Shown here one piece after another: positions 27,255 through 36,070 of a stretch of DNA of 64,000 nucleotides (positions within the stretch are counted from its first letter, which is position 1; every line of letters starts with the position of its first letter). The notes beneath the pieces are model-generated. The model did not search any database and was not told the DNA's origin. It saw nothing but the letters and a program-made list of their open reading frames with translations. The stretch covers positions 12,976-76,975 of the forward strand of contig JBMFWA010000007.1 of the NCBI GenBank assembly GCA_049965715.1, given 5' to 3'. Origin of the DNA: JAKAFX01 sp049965715. GTDB taxonomy: Archaea > Thermoplasmatota > Thermoplasmata > Thermoplasmatales > Thermoplasmataceae. A program made the translations under genes and the position numbers.

Positions 27255-27779
27255 TTAAATGTCGGAATATTGAGTGATTATTAAACTTTGATCACAGGAT
27301 GCCTTAAACGGGCAGGACAGACACTTCCTCGGATTGTCATGATTTCTTGCGGGCTCTGATACAGTTCGCCTGATCAGGTCAGATTTGTAAAGCACCTTTC
27401 CCCGCAAGTCCGGGCTGTTCTTTATCCTGAAGGCAGAGTTGTTGTATTTCAGTACTCCATATGGAACTGTGAATCCCGGATTCAGATCCTCCAGTATTAG
27501 GAAATAGGCACCCATCTGCAGCAGATGACCATCCCTTGGGGCTGTTGAATCGGAGTGTTTGTACTCGTACGGGATCAAAAATCTTCCTTTTCTGATAACC
27601 ATATCAGGCTTTCCGGTGAGTCTGTAAGTTCTTGATTTCAGCACGGATCCCTTGGAATGCAGGTCTCCGTACACCATTGAACCGGAGGGGATTGAATCAA
27701 ACCGTCTCCTCCTGAAAGCAAACCAGATGAGAAGAAGAGCCAGAAATATCGGAACTAGGAAATAAAAAATTAGAGACAT
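27255..27779 (-). CDS. Cas4/RecB-like nuclease, C-terminal half, with N-terminal membrane anchor
   Basis: A 174-residue protein starting with one hydrophobic segment (residues ~3-21, FYFLVPIFLALLLIWF) and a run of four arginines, then a PD-(D/E)XK nuclease core: D59 in GKPDMV, E72 and K74 in YEYKHS, and Q88...Y92 in LLQMGAY. Three cysteines close the chain, C153-x2-C156-x5-C162, the C-terminal iron-sulphur ligands of Cas4. What is missing, the N-terminal histidine motif and the first cysteine, is encoded by the gene just upstream, which ends 2 nt before this ATG. The two are best read as halves of one nuclease. Alternatively a one-base frameshift broke a single gene. No CRISPR array is nearby. 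Confidence 0.75.
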   Translation of the reverse strand: MSLIFYFLVPIFLALLLIWFAFRRRRFDSIPSGSMVYGDLHSKGSVLKSRTYRLTGKPDMVIRKGRFLIPYEYKHSDSTAPRDGHLLQMGAYFLILEDLNPGFTVPYGVLKYNNSAFRIKNSPDLRGKVLYKSDLIRRTVSEPARNHDNPRKCLSCPFKASCDQSLIITQYSDI

Positions 27780-27781
27780 GA

Positions 27782-28057
27782 TTAAATCAGGATCAGCATA
27801 AGAATCATGATTACGGAGAATATCAGGAGAATGATCCCACCCTTAAGGGCAAATGATGAGTTTCTCGTCCTTTTTCCAAGATTTCGGTGCATCTCGGTTC
27901 CCGCCACAAGGCGCGTGTTTGTTCTGTTGTCTCTTGGAAAACCTGCCTTATCCATATACCACTGCACCGGGCAGTATTCATACTGTGAAAGATCGGATGC
28001 GCTCACATAGGATTCTGCAAAATCCTCTGTTACTGCAGATTTTGTATATCTATCCAT
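27782..28057 (-). CDS. Cas4/RecB-like nuclease, N-terminal half, with C-terminal membrane anchor
   Basis: A 91-residue protein. VSASDLSQYEYCPVQWYMD (residues 18-36) is the Cas4-type N-terminus with C29 as the first iron-sulphur ligand, and LVAGTEMHRNL supplies H57, the RecB motif I histidine. It then ends in a hydrophobic segment (residues ~74-91). The downstream gene begins with another hydrophobic segment and carries the D, E-x-K and Q-x3-Y residues and the other three cysteines. Together they would make a complete active site with a membrane hairpin in the middle. The start overlaps the end of scpA by 28 nt. Confidence 0.75.
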   Translation of the reverse strand: MDRYTKSAVTEDFAESYVSASDLSQYEYCPVQWYMDKAGFPRDNRTNTRLVAGTEMHRNLGKRTRNSSFALKGGIILLIFSVIMILMLILI

Positions 28058-28857
28058 ATCTCACCGTATGGTACTTCCTGCTTAACAAGTATTTTTTTTC
28101 TGCGTACCAGGAACATCAGGTAGACAAATGCAGAAGATGCAGGAAGGCTCGTGAATGTCATAAGCTCTGAAAATGCGAACCTTGGTGCAGCAACAGAAAG
28201 CAGATCATTGTACAGGGTTTCTATGTCTCTCTCAGGCTCATCAGGATTGAGTTGAATAATGATATCTTCGAGATTAATCTGCTGAACAGCAATGGTGTTT
28301 TTTCTTGCAGGCTTAACCTCAGACTTGTAGAAATATGCCTTGCGGATTGCATCCAGGAGTTCCACCATCAATATTCTTCTCTTTTCCCTGTGCAGGACAG
28401 GCTCTCTTAGAACAAAATTTCCGTCAGTTTCGCCGGATGATCTGAGTTCGAGATCGTCAAACACAGGTTCAAGGCTGTCTGGATTGAACGTTAAATTATC
28501 CTCTTCCGTCCTGGGCGACTGTAAAGAGATCTGATCTATAACTTTCTGTGATTTCTGGAAAAGAAGGTGCCACGCCTGCCACATTAAATACCCTGCCTGG
28601 CTGAAATCCTTGAAATTATCGTCTATCATCGAGGATAGAATTCTTGATATTCCATTTATGTCAACGTACCAGGGGTCTATAATACCATCCTCGCACAGCT
28701 TCACTATATTGCCAACTATCTTGGAAAACACATCTCCCTCAGGGATTACGTCAACTTCTCTGTCGGTGACAATTCTTCTGAAAATCTCCGTGTCCATGTC
28801 AAGCAGAGTACCCTGAACAGCTATGCTCTTCAGTATCTCTTCAGTCTTTATTTTCAT
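28030..28857 (-). CDS. scpA: Segregation and condensation protein ScpA
   Basis: A 275-residue kleisin. The N-terminal helical domain and the C-terminal winged helix (FAFSELMTFTSLPASSAFVYLMFLV, RRKKILVKQEVPYGEIWI) match ScpA. It bridges the SMC heads in the condensin complex. The ATG 28857 is preceded directly by GGAGGTG within the 3' end of smc; the genes overlap by 17 nt, so translation is coupled. An ScpB gene is not in this window. Confidence 0.88.
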   Translation of the reverse strand: MKIKTEEILKSIAVQGTLLDMDTEIFRRIVTDREVDVIPEGDVFSKIVGNIVKLCEDGIIDPWYVDINGISRILSSMIDDNFKDFSQAGYLMWQAWHLLFQKSQKVIDQISLQSPRTEEDNLTFNPDSLEPVFDDLELRSSGETDGNFVLREPVLHREKRRILMVELLDAIRKAYFYKSEVKPARKNTIAVQQINLEDIIIQLNPDEPERDIETLYNDLLSVAAPRFAFSELMTFTSLPASSAFVYLMFLVRRKKILVKQEVPYGEIWIDIQNLQ

Positions 28858-31800
28858 CACCTCCTTCTCCTTTGTCTAACTTTCCCACGCCTTCTTCCGA
28901 CGACCCGGAATTCTTTTTCAGATCGTCCTGATCTTTATCCGACCGCAACCCCTTCTCAAACACCTCGCTGTTTTCATCATCAAAGCTTGTTACGCCTATT
29001 ATGGAATCCGCATACTTAAGGACAGAATTCTTGAGTGTTACCACAAGTATCTGGGATGTGTATGAGTTTTCCCTGAACATCCTTCCAATTCTTTCTGCGT
29101 TTGACCCGTCGAGGAACATGTCAACCTCATCCAGGTAGTAAATGGGAGATGGGTTTATACGCTGGACAGCCATTATAAATGCAAGTGCAGTCAGGCTTTT
29201 TTCGCCCCCGCTTAAAGCCTCGATTTTGCTGAAATTGGTTCCCTTGGGCCGGGCTTTAATGTATATCTCAGAATTCAGTGGATCATTTTCATCAGAAATC
29301 TCGAGACCCGCCTCACCTCCGTCAGAAAGGATGTAGTAGATAGAATTCATCTTCTGGTTTATGTCTTTGAAAAGTCTATTGAAAACAATCTTTTTCTGTT
29401 CGTTCAGTTTCTGCATAAGATTTTCCAGATCTCTCCTTTCATCGTTCAGTCTCCCTATCTCCGTTCCCATTTTCTCGAGGTTGCTGTTCTCCTGATCAAA
29501 TTCATCAATCGCCCTGAGATTGATTGGGCCCATTGCTTCAGTTTCTTTTTCAAGTAAAGTGATCTGGTTTTTCATCTCAGTTGAACTCATTTCTGTCTGG
29601 ATAGGCGTTCCCTGAGCCTTTTCGAGTTCCTCCTTCGTGTCTTTCAATTTTACGATCATATTGTCAAGTTTAGTACCAAGAGTGATGAGATTATCGTGAT
29701 TACTGCCTATATCGCCCATAATTGATTCGGAACTGGACCTCATTGCATCTATTTCGGAATTAAGCGCAGATATCCTGCTGTTGAACTCCTTATTTCTGGC
29801 ATCCAGTTGTTCCTCCATAGCTCTGAACTTGCTCATATCATAACCAAGATTCGTCACATCGGTTTCAAGAGCAGAAACAAGTTTATCAATAGCCTTGAGT
29901 CTTTCATCTATTTTGGATATATTTTTAGTGTTTTCCTTCAGAGTAGCCTCAAAAAGTCTTATTTCAGAAACAAGATTTGAAATCTGTTGATTCAAGCCAG
30001 TTTCCTTTGACGAAAGATCCTCGATAATTGTTTCAAGTTGCCTCTTTCTTGCAATGGTTTCTGGTGAAACTTTTTCCATTTTCTTGTATATCTTCTCTCT
30101 TTTTTCTGTCTCCTTCGAAAGATCATCTCTTAGTGCAGAAATCCTGGAACTGTTCTCGGAAAGAGAGGATTCCAAACCGCCAATTTCATCCTGCAGTTGT
30201 TTGATTGCATTGCTTACCTCGATCAACTTTGGTTCGTTCGCCTGTATAGCCTTGTTAAGATCTTCAAATTCTTTTGAATTGGACCCCTCCGTCTTAGAAA
30301 GTTCTGCAACCTTTATTCCAACTTCATGCATCTCATCCTGCAGATGATTCAGTTCGGCGGTGAGCTGGGCAAGTCTGGAATTCTGATCATTTATGGTGCT
30401 GTTGAGTCTTGATAATTTTTCCTCCACATTGGCCGCATCATTCTTCTTTTCCGTGAACCCACCGGTTATTGCTCCACTTGCCTCGAAGATATCACCGTCA
30501 AGGGTAACCATTCGGACTCCGCCCATATTTTTTCTTGAGATTGTAATATCTTTCATGAGGAGAGTGTCCTGAAAGCAATACCATATGACGTTGTCGTATA
30601 CGCTGTCATAATGAAGGCTCTCTGATAGGTAACCCAGACTGTCTCCGGAATTTCGAACAAGGATAGCTTTCCCCCTGGGGCGCCCCGACGCCATCTTATT
30701 TAATGGCAGGAACGTCAGCTTCCCCGCGCGTTCCCTTTTAAGAAGATTCAGGCACTGTTCTGCCACTCCGTCATCAGTTACCACAAACGAATTTAACCTT
30801 GCGCCCGCAGAAGCCTCAACAGCACTTCTGACATTATCATCAAACGTGATGAGATCCCTGACCGTGCCAATTATTCCGCCAATTTCGCCGGACGATCTGG
30901 CGCTATTAATAACCTGCGAAGCTCTGGAACTGCCGGAATGGGATCTGGAAGAAATCGAGAGAAGTTTCTCGTATTCTCTGCCATTTTCATTGATTTGCCT
31001 GGATAGTTCATCCTTCTCCCGGCTCTTCTCTGAAATAACTTTCCTGAGATCATAAAATCTCTTATTCAGGGAATCAAGCTGTTTTCTCTTATCGCTTACA
31101 GTATCAGAGTTATTCTTGATTCTCCATTTTGCGTCCCGAATCTCAAATTCAAGGTCGGCCTTCCTGTTTTCCAGATTTATGAGGTCGTTCGTTTTTGAGT
31201 TCTTTCTTGCGTTAAGTTCGTCAGAAGAAACTTTCAGACCTTCTATCTCAAGGTTAAGAGCAGCAATAATTTGATCAGACTTTTCCAGTTCCAGTTTTAT
31301 TTTGTAAAAGTCACCTGCAAGATCCTCGTCCTGCTTGGTCAATGATGAAAGTTCATTCTTTTTTGCAGATATCTCTTCTCTAATCCTATCCAGATCCGAT
31401 CTTAATGAAACGAGCAAGGAATTAAATTGGGATATCTCAGGTTCCTTTGTTTCTGTATCTTCCTCAAGTACCTTTCTATCCGAAATCAATTTTTCCTTTT
31501 CCTCTCTGAGGTCCGAAATCTTCATTTTTTTCTCTGCGATGTTAATCCGACATTGATTTATCTTAACCTGGACCTCTTTTAAGGCATCACCCGAAATTTC
31601 TTCCTTTTCCTTTTCAATTGCCCTGATCTCAGAGGTTTTACTTGTTATTGTCTGGGCTATCTGCTCCTTCCTCTCGTTTAGCTTCTTCTCTTCGGTCTTC
31701 AATTCCTCTATTTTTCTGGAATAGACCTCTACCTGATTTTCAAGTCCTCCGACTTCCCTCTGGAGTATGGTGAAACGAAGATTCTGTATTTCAGCCTGAA

Positions 31801-32461
31801 CTGTTGTGAAGTGGACGGCGTCTTCCTTCTGGGATCTGAGCATTTCAACTCTGGCAGAAAGCTCCGTTTTCAATGCTTCAAGGGTCTTGAGGTTAGAAAG
31901 GATTCCGTCAATATCGCTCTTGGCTTTGTCTATCTGATTGTTATAGCTCTCAATTCCCGCGATTGACTCAAGTAATTTTCTTCTTTCAAATCCAGTCATC
32001 TTGACAAGATTGTTGATATCACCCTGGAGCACAAAGCTGTATGAATCAAGAAACAGTTGCATTCGCTGAAGGTATTCCTCCACCTCGTATCTCTTTGCCC
32101 TGTTGTCGTTGATATAATAATTGCTCTTGTATTCCTCACCTTCCTTGACAAGTTCTCTGGAGATCCTTGTGAGTCTGAGTTCATCCGGAAGACCTTCTCT
32201 CTCAGAATCAACGGTGATTGTGACCTTGCAGTAATTCTTCTGCCTTTGGCTGGACGATGCTTTGTGAATTAGGTCGGAAAGCCTGTCAGCCCTGATGGTT
32301 TTGGAAGATCTCGTTCCAAGAACAAATAGAAGCGAGTCTCCTATGTTGCTCTTTCCGCTTCCATTGGGACCACTGATAATTGAAAAACCTTTCTCAAAGT
32401 GTATAGTTTTCTTGTTTCCGAAGGATTTGAAGTTATCCAGTTCCAGAGATTTAATAAACAT
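28841..32461 (-). CDS. smc: Chromosome segregation SMC protein
   Basis: A 1206-residue SMC ATPase. GPNGSGKSN (Walker A) is near residue 33, about 135 residues on is the Q-loop region (FVLQGDI), and two long coiled coils flank a hinge near residues 500-650 (GGIIGTVRDLI, RSAVEASAGARLNSFVV). The C-terminal signature LSGGEKSLTALAFIMA and Walker B YYLDEVDMFLD close the ATPase. The start is ATG 32461 (MFIKSLELDNF) with AGGAG 8 nt upstream, not the earlier in-frame ATG at 32506. The charged tail (SDKDQDDLKKNSG) overlaps scpA. Confidence 0.97.
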   Translation of the reverse strand: MFIKSLELDNFKSFGNKKTIHFEKGFSIISGPNGSGKSNIGDSLLFVLGTRSSKTIRADRLSDLIHKASSSQRQKNYCKVTITVDSEREGLPDELRLTRISRELVKEGEEYKSNYYINDNRAKRYEVEEYLQRMQLFLDSYSFVLQGDINNLVKMTGFERRKLLESIAGIESYNNQIDKAKSDIDGILSNLKTLEALKTELSARVEMLRSQKEDAVHFTTVQAEIQNLRFTILQREVGGLENQVEVYSRKIEELKTEEKKLNERKEQIAQTITSKTSEIRAIEKEKEEISGDALKEVQVKINQCRINIAEKKMKISDLREEKEKLISDRKVLEEDTETKEPEISQFNSLLVSLRSDLDRIREEISAKKNELSSLTKQDEDLAGDFYKIKLELEKSDQIIAALNLEIEGLKVSSDELNARKNSKTNDLINLENRKADLEFEIRDAKWRIKNNSDTVSDKRKQLDSLNKRFYDLRKVISEKSREKDELSRQINENGREYEKLLSISSRSHSGSSRASQVINSARSSGEIGGIIGTVRDLITFDDNVRSAVEASAGARLNSFVVTDDGVAEQCLNLLKRERAGKLTFLPLNKMASGRPRGKAILVRNSGDSLGYLSESLHYDSVYDNVIWYCFQDTLLMKDITISRKNMGGVRMVTLDGDIFEASGAITGGFTEKKNDAANVEEKLSRLNSTINDQNSRLAQLTAELNHLQDEMHEVGIKVAELSKTEGSNSKEFEDLNKAIQANEPKLIEVSNAIKQLQDEIGGLESSLSENSSRISALRDDLSKETEKREKIYKKMEKVSPETIARKRQLETIIEDLSSKETGLNQQISNLVSEIRLFEATLKENTKNISKIDERLKAIDKLVSALETDVTNLGYDMSKFRAMEEQLDARNKEFNSRISALNSEIDAMRSSSESIMGDIGSNHDNLITLGTKLDNMIVKLKDTKEELEKAQGTPIQTEMSSTEMKNQITLLEKETEAMGPINLRAIDEFDQENSNLEKMGTEIGRLNDERRDLENLMQKLNEQKKIVFNRLFKDINQKMNSIYYILSDGGEAGLEISDENDPLNSEIYIKARPKGTNFSKIEALSGGEKSLTALAFIMAVQRINPSPIYYLDEVDMFLDGSNAERIGRMFRENSYTSQILVVTLKNSVLKYADSIIGVTSFDDENSEVFEKGLRSDKDQDDLKKNSGSSEEGVGKLDKGEGGDENKD

Positions 32462-32603
32462 TTTAGCTCCTGTCAGACAGTTGTCGGATATTATATGAGT
32501 AACCATGTATTAATATAAATAATTTTTTGTCGAAATTGAATAATAATTGGTCAAAAGAGGGACAGAATGAAATGTTATATGATCCCATGCTTTTCCATTG
32601 GCT

Positions 32604-33626
32604 ATGGAACCGAAATGTGTAAGATGCGGTTCAAAACGCATTGGAACTGAACATGTATGTTCGAAATGTGGTGGTGTCTTTCACATGAAACCGGATTTCA
32701 AGTATTCATCAAACTTTTCCGACAATTTTCCTTATGTGAATAATTGGATTTCTCTGGGAGAAGTGATGTCCCCTATCCTGGAAAGGGAAAATGCAGCCTT
32801 CAAACTTGATTATTTCCAGCCCACATTTTCATACAAGGATCGAGGATCCAGGGTGATGATATCCTATCTGAATGGCGTGAGCAGGAAGTATGGTATCAGA
32901 GAGATAAATGAAGATTCTTCTGGAAATGCAGGTTCCTCTATAGCTGCGTATGGCAAGGCTGCCGGTTTTAGTGTAAATATCTTCGTTCCTGCACAGACTG
33001 TTAAGAATAAAATTGAGCAGATAAGGCTGTACGGCGCCAATATACATGAAATAAGAGGGAGCAGAGAAGACGTTTCAATTGCGGCAAGAGAAAATAAGGG
33101 CGTTTATGCAAGCCACGTATATACTCCAGAATTTAGAGACGGTATCAGATCCCTTTCATATGAGATTTTTGAACAGACAGCCGGGAATATTCCAGAGAAT
33201 ATTTTCCTGCCGGCATCTGCAGGGACCCTTTCAATAGGAGTTTTTGAAGGATTCATGCACCTGCTTGACTCAGGAGAAATTGAATCAATGCCCAGAATAA
33301 TAATGGTACAGCCAGAGGTGATATCCCCTATTTGTGACGTGCTGAACAACAAAAAACGATCGACAGCATACGGGAGATCTATAGCCGACGCCTTAATCAC
33401 AATCAGTTCACCCCTTATGGAAATAATCCAGTCAAGAATGGTCAATAACGTTAGATGCATTACGGTTACTGAAGATGAAATTGTGATATCGAGGGATGCA
33501 CTGGCTGGAGCAGGGATGATAGTGGAGTTCAGCTCCGCAGTTGCCTATGCGGGAATGATGAAGTACAGGCCAAAAGCCAGATCAATGGTGGTGCTTACCG
33601 GCAATGGTCTGAAGAATTTTTCATGA
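32604..33626 (+). CDS. thrC: Threonine synthase-type PLP enzyme
   Basis: A 340-residue fold-type II PLP enzyme. An N-terminal zinc ribbon has C5-x2-C8 and C19-x2-C22. The PLP lysine is K78 in SYKDRGSR, with EDSSGNAGSS binding the phosphate and a glycine-rich LPASAGTLSIG. Family members convert O-phosphohomoserine to threonine. The protein is on the short side for threonine synthase and could serve another PLP elimination or replacement. TTG 32598 is an alternative start two codons upstream. Its stop overlaps the convergent osmC gene by 6 nt. Confidence 0.8.
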   Translation: MEPKCVRCGSKRIGTEHVCSKCGGVFHMKPDFKYSSNFSDNFPYVNNWISLGEVMSPILERENAAFKLDYFQPTFSYKDRGSRVMISYLNGVSRKYGIREINEDSSGNAGSSIAAYGKAAGFSVNIFVPAQTVKNKIEQIRLYGANIHEIRGSREDVSIAARENKGVYASHVYTPEFRDGIRSLSYEIFEQTAGNIPENIFLPASAGTLSIGVFEGFMHLLDSGEIESMPRIIMVQPEVISPICDVLNNKKRSTAYGRSIADALITISSPLMEIIQSRMVNNVRCITVTEDEIVISRDALAGAGMIVEFSSAVAYAGMMKYRPKARSMVVLTGNGLKNFS

Positions 33627-34073
33627 GTCGGTGAAATTCTTCGGGTCCCGGTGATCATAAATCAGCTTATTATTCACGCTCAGGCTGAACGTAACATGGG
33701 CACCGCCCCTTTCGACAAGTATGGAAACGCTGCAATACTTTCTAAGTGACAAGAGTACAGCCTTCAGCGCCTGTGAGGGCTCAACCAGTCCTCCCATTTT
33801 ATAGTGTATATTGACAGTTTTCAGCGTCCTAGGTATTTCGGTCTCCCGTTCCGCCTCCACCGTGACAGAGAATTCAGAAGGTCTGACCTTCATTTTTGAT
33901 AGGATCAGTATTACATCCGACCCTGTACAACTGCCTACTGCGAGCAAAAGGTATTCTGTTGGAGCAAAAAAATCTCCCCTGTCGAATAGTTCCTCCTTTA
34001 TATTCACATTTGCCTTGCCCTGGACTGTCGTTTGAAATCCAATTCCTTCTACAAGTTTAAATTCGACCTTCAC
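33621..34073 (-). CDS. OsmC-family protein
   Basis: A 150-residue OsmC/Ohr fold protein. The first reactive cysteine is in VGSCTGSDVILILSKM and the second in LRKYCSVSILVERGG, the expected spacing for the thiol pair that reduces organic or fatty-acid hydroperoxides. It begins MKVEFKLVEG. The gene stands alone. Confidence 0.88.
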   Translation of the reverse strand: MKVEFKLVEGIGFQTTVQGKANVNIKEELFDRGDFFAPTEYLLLAVGSCTGSDVILILSKMKVRPSEFSVTVEAERETEIPRTLKTVNIHYKMGGLVEPSQALKAVLLSLRKYCSVSILVERGGAHVTFSLSVNNKLIYDHRDPKNFTDS

Positions 34074-34185
34074 AACAACTTGATATGATTAGGTTTAAAA
34101 CATTTTGGCAGGAAAGCATCATTATAATGGGAAAATGAATGACTCATAAATTGAGATAAGGATTAAAAATCATTCAGCGAACAGT

Positions 34186-34668
34186 TTATTTTTCGTCTAC
34201 GTTTCTTAGAATTTTTCCCACGAATTTCAAGACATTGATCAGGGCTGTCATGCCTGAGGCCACTTCTGGATCCTTTAATATTGACATTAGCTTCATAACT
34301 CCAAATCTTTCCGGATTTTTTGCCCCATCCAGCAGAGTTTCAGACAGTCCATCCACATTGAAGGCAAGTTCTTTTACAATGTCGTTCGTTCTTTCGTCCT
34401 GTATCAGGTTCAAAAATGCCGGCAGTATGTTAAACAATTTTCCGACCGATCTCATTGTACTTTCAGAACCTATTATCCTTACCAGGTACGTGGGATCAGA
34501 TGGGAAATAATCCTTCACTATGTCACCAATAAGTTTGAACATTCCCGATTTTCCCATCGTATCCAGAATAGTCGCAAACGACAGGAGATCGTCCTGATTT
34601 TCCAGGAGTATCTTAAGAGCTGTCTCCATTTTATCTTCTTTCTGGTCATCCATCTTTTTTTCTTCCAT
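34186..34668 (-). CDS. DUF1641 family protein
   Basis: A 160-residue, mostly helical, acidic protein with the DUF1641 hallmark at its C-terminus: GVMKLMSILKDPEVASGMTALINVLKFVGKIL. The family is usually encoded beside SQR-like flavoproteins or formate dehydrogenase subunits; its function is not established. The start ATG 34668 has AAGGTG upstream; TTG 34677 is possible. It follows the SQR-like gene with 13 nt between stop and start. Confidence 0.82.
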   Translation of the reverse strand: MEEKKMDDQKEDKMETALKILLENQDDLLSFATILDTMGKSGMFKLIGDIVKDYFPSDPTYLVRIIGSESTMRSVGKLFNILPAFLNLIQDERTNDIVKELAFNVDGLSETLLDGAKNPERFGVMKLMSILKDPEVASGMTALINVLKFVGKILRNVDEK

Positions 34669-34681
34669 TTTCAACACCTTG

Positions 34682-35830
34682 TTACATGCCTCTTACCAAG
34701 TAGGAAAAGTAGGTATCAGCTTCCATCAATTTAACAAGAAAATCAAATTTGTTTGGTTTGCCTATTTTTGGAGTGCTTTCATAATCTTCGTAGATCGGAA
34801 AGGCCATTTTATTTCCGGCAAACGAAAGGCAATTTGACTCTCCATTATACCGTGACAAGGGATAATCGCTTCCAAGATCTCTCGATATTTGTGAAGAAAC
34901 TGCTTCTGCCTGTTTGATACAAGAATAACCGGTTTTAGAGGTGTTTAGATCTGTAGCGTCCCCAATGGCGAATACATCCTTTCTGTCCTTGTAGTTCAGA
35001 TAATGCCTGTCCACATTCACATATCCAGACTCATTGGAAATTCCTGAATCCAGAAGGAAGCGCTGACCCGTGTGTGGAGGAATCATTACAAGTAAACTGT
35101 AGTTGGTGTGTTCTCCATTTTTAGAAACCACCTCATGGTTCTTTTCACTAATGGAATTCACGCGAAAGTTGCTTAGAAGTTCCACATTATGGTCACTCAG
35201 AATTTCTTCACCTATTTTACTCCCGCCAGTGGACGGAAGGATGGAATCGAAGGGAGTTAAGAGACTTATTTTTGATTTTTCTCTTATCCCTTTTCTCTTC
35301 AGGTATTCGTCCAAGAGAACGGAAAACTGAAAAGCGTTTGGCGGGCATTGCTTTTCCAGATCAGGAGAAGCAACCACTACATTTCCACCGTTAAACTTTT
35401 CAAGAATATTTTTGAGTTCCATTGCATGCTGTAAATCATCGAAATGTTTTCCCTCACCCTCATATCCCGGCAAAGTTTCAGGGCTATAGGTTGTTCCGGT
35501 GGAAATTACAAGGTAATCAAACGACTCTAGCGTACCAGATTTCAGAGATACAATCCTTTGTTCTAGATCGATCCTGACAGCCTCATCTCTCATATAGGTG
35601 ACTGAACTGTGCAGAAGAAATGCTGTGCTCTTGAGACTCCTATGGTATTCTTTCATGTTGAAGGGTATCAGAAGACCGTCCGGTCTGAAAAAATGCCTGG
35701 GTGAAAGTCCTATAACCTTTATTTCGGCAATTTTCTGGGAGATCAGCAAACTGAGTTTATTGGCAACGGTGAGTCCCGACATCCCGTCACCAAGCACCAG
35801 AATCTTACTTTTCCCAGCCATTCGACTCAC
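34682..35830 (-). CDS. Sulfide:quinone oxidoreductase-like FAD flavoprotein
   Basis: A 382-residue flavoprotein of the SQR/flavocytochrome c sulfide dehydrogenase class. The FAD Rossmann motif is ILVLGDGMSGLTVA, the second nucleotide region is LVISTGTTYSPE, and DVFAIGDATDLNTSKTG binds FAD ribityl. A cysteine at QCPPNAF lies where SQRs place a redox Cys, and another is in YSCIKQAE. It may pass electrons from sulfide to quinone at the membrane; sulfide specificity is inferred only. GTG 35830 and ATG 35821 are alternative starts with AAGGAG upstream. It is transcribed with DUF1641. Confidence 0.78.
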   Translation of the reverse strand: MSRMAGKSKILVLGDGMSGLTVANKLSLLISQKIAEIKVIGLSPRHFFRPDGLLIPFNMKEYHRSLKSTAFLLHSSVTYMRDEAVRIDLEQRIVSLKSGTLESFDYLVISTGTTYSPETLPGYEGEGKHFDDLQHAMELKNILEKFNGGNVVVASPDLEKQCPPNAFQFSVLLDEYLKRKGIREKSKISLLTPFDSILPSTGGSKIGEEILSDHNVELLSNFRVNSISEKNHEVVSKNGEHTNYSLLVMIPPHTGQRFLLDSGISNESGYVNVDRHYLNYKDRKDVFAIGDATDLNTSKTGYSCIKQAEAVSSQISRDLGSDYPLSRYNGESNCLSFAGNKMAFPIYEDYESTPKIGKPNKFDFLVKLMEADTYFSYLVRGM

Positions 35831-35948
35831 TTTCTCCTTTCAACGGAAATGGCATTAATTAAAAATGAATCCAATAAATATTGAGCAATATGAGGTATGG
35901 TCATCATACTGCAATCATCCGGACATATTATAACTTTTTTTATTAACT

Positions 35949-35962
35949 GTAAGGCTAGCCAA
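35949..35962. promoter_or_regulatory. Small palindrome upstream of the SQR-like gene
   Basis: GGCTAGCC (35953-35960) is a perfect 8-bp palindrome within GTAAGGCTAGCCAA in the region between two divergent genes. It could be a regulator site; nothing else supports it. Confidence 0.2.
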
Positions 35963-36070
35963 GTCACAGCTAAGGTAATAACGCAAATAACAAGGTTCGA
36001 ATTCAAATCGGTGAAAAAATGTTGATCGCAAAATGAAAAAAACTTAATAGGATGAAGTATATTTTAGTCA

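Noticed and set aside
27255..28057. CRISPR adaptation module suggested by the Cas4-like genes
   Set aside because: No cas1, cas2 or repeat array anywhere in the window; the nuclease sits in a condensin operon.
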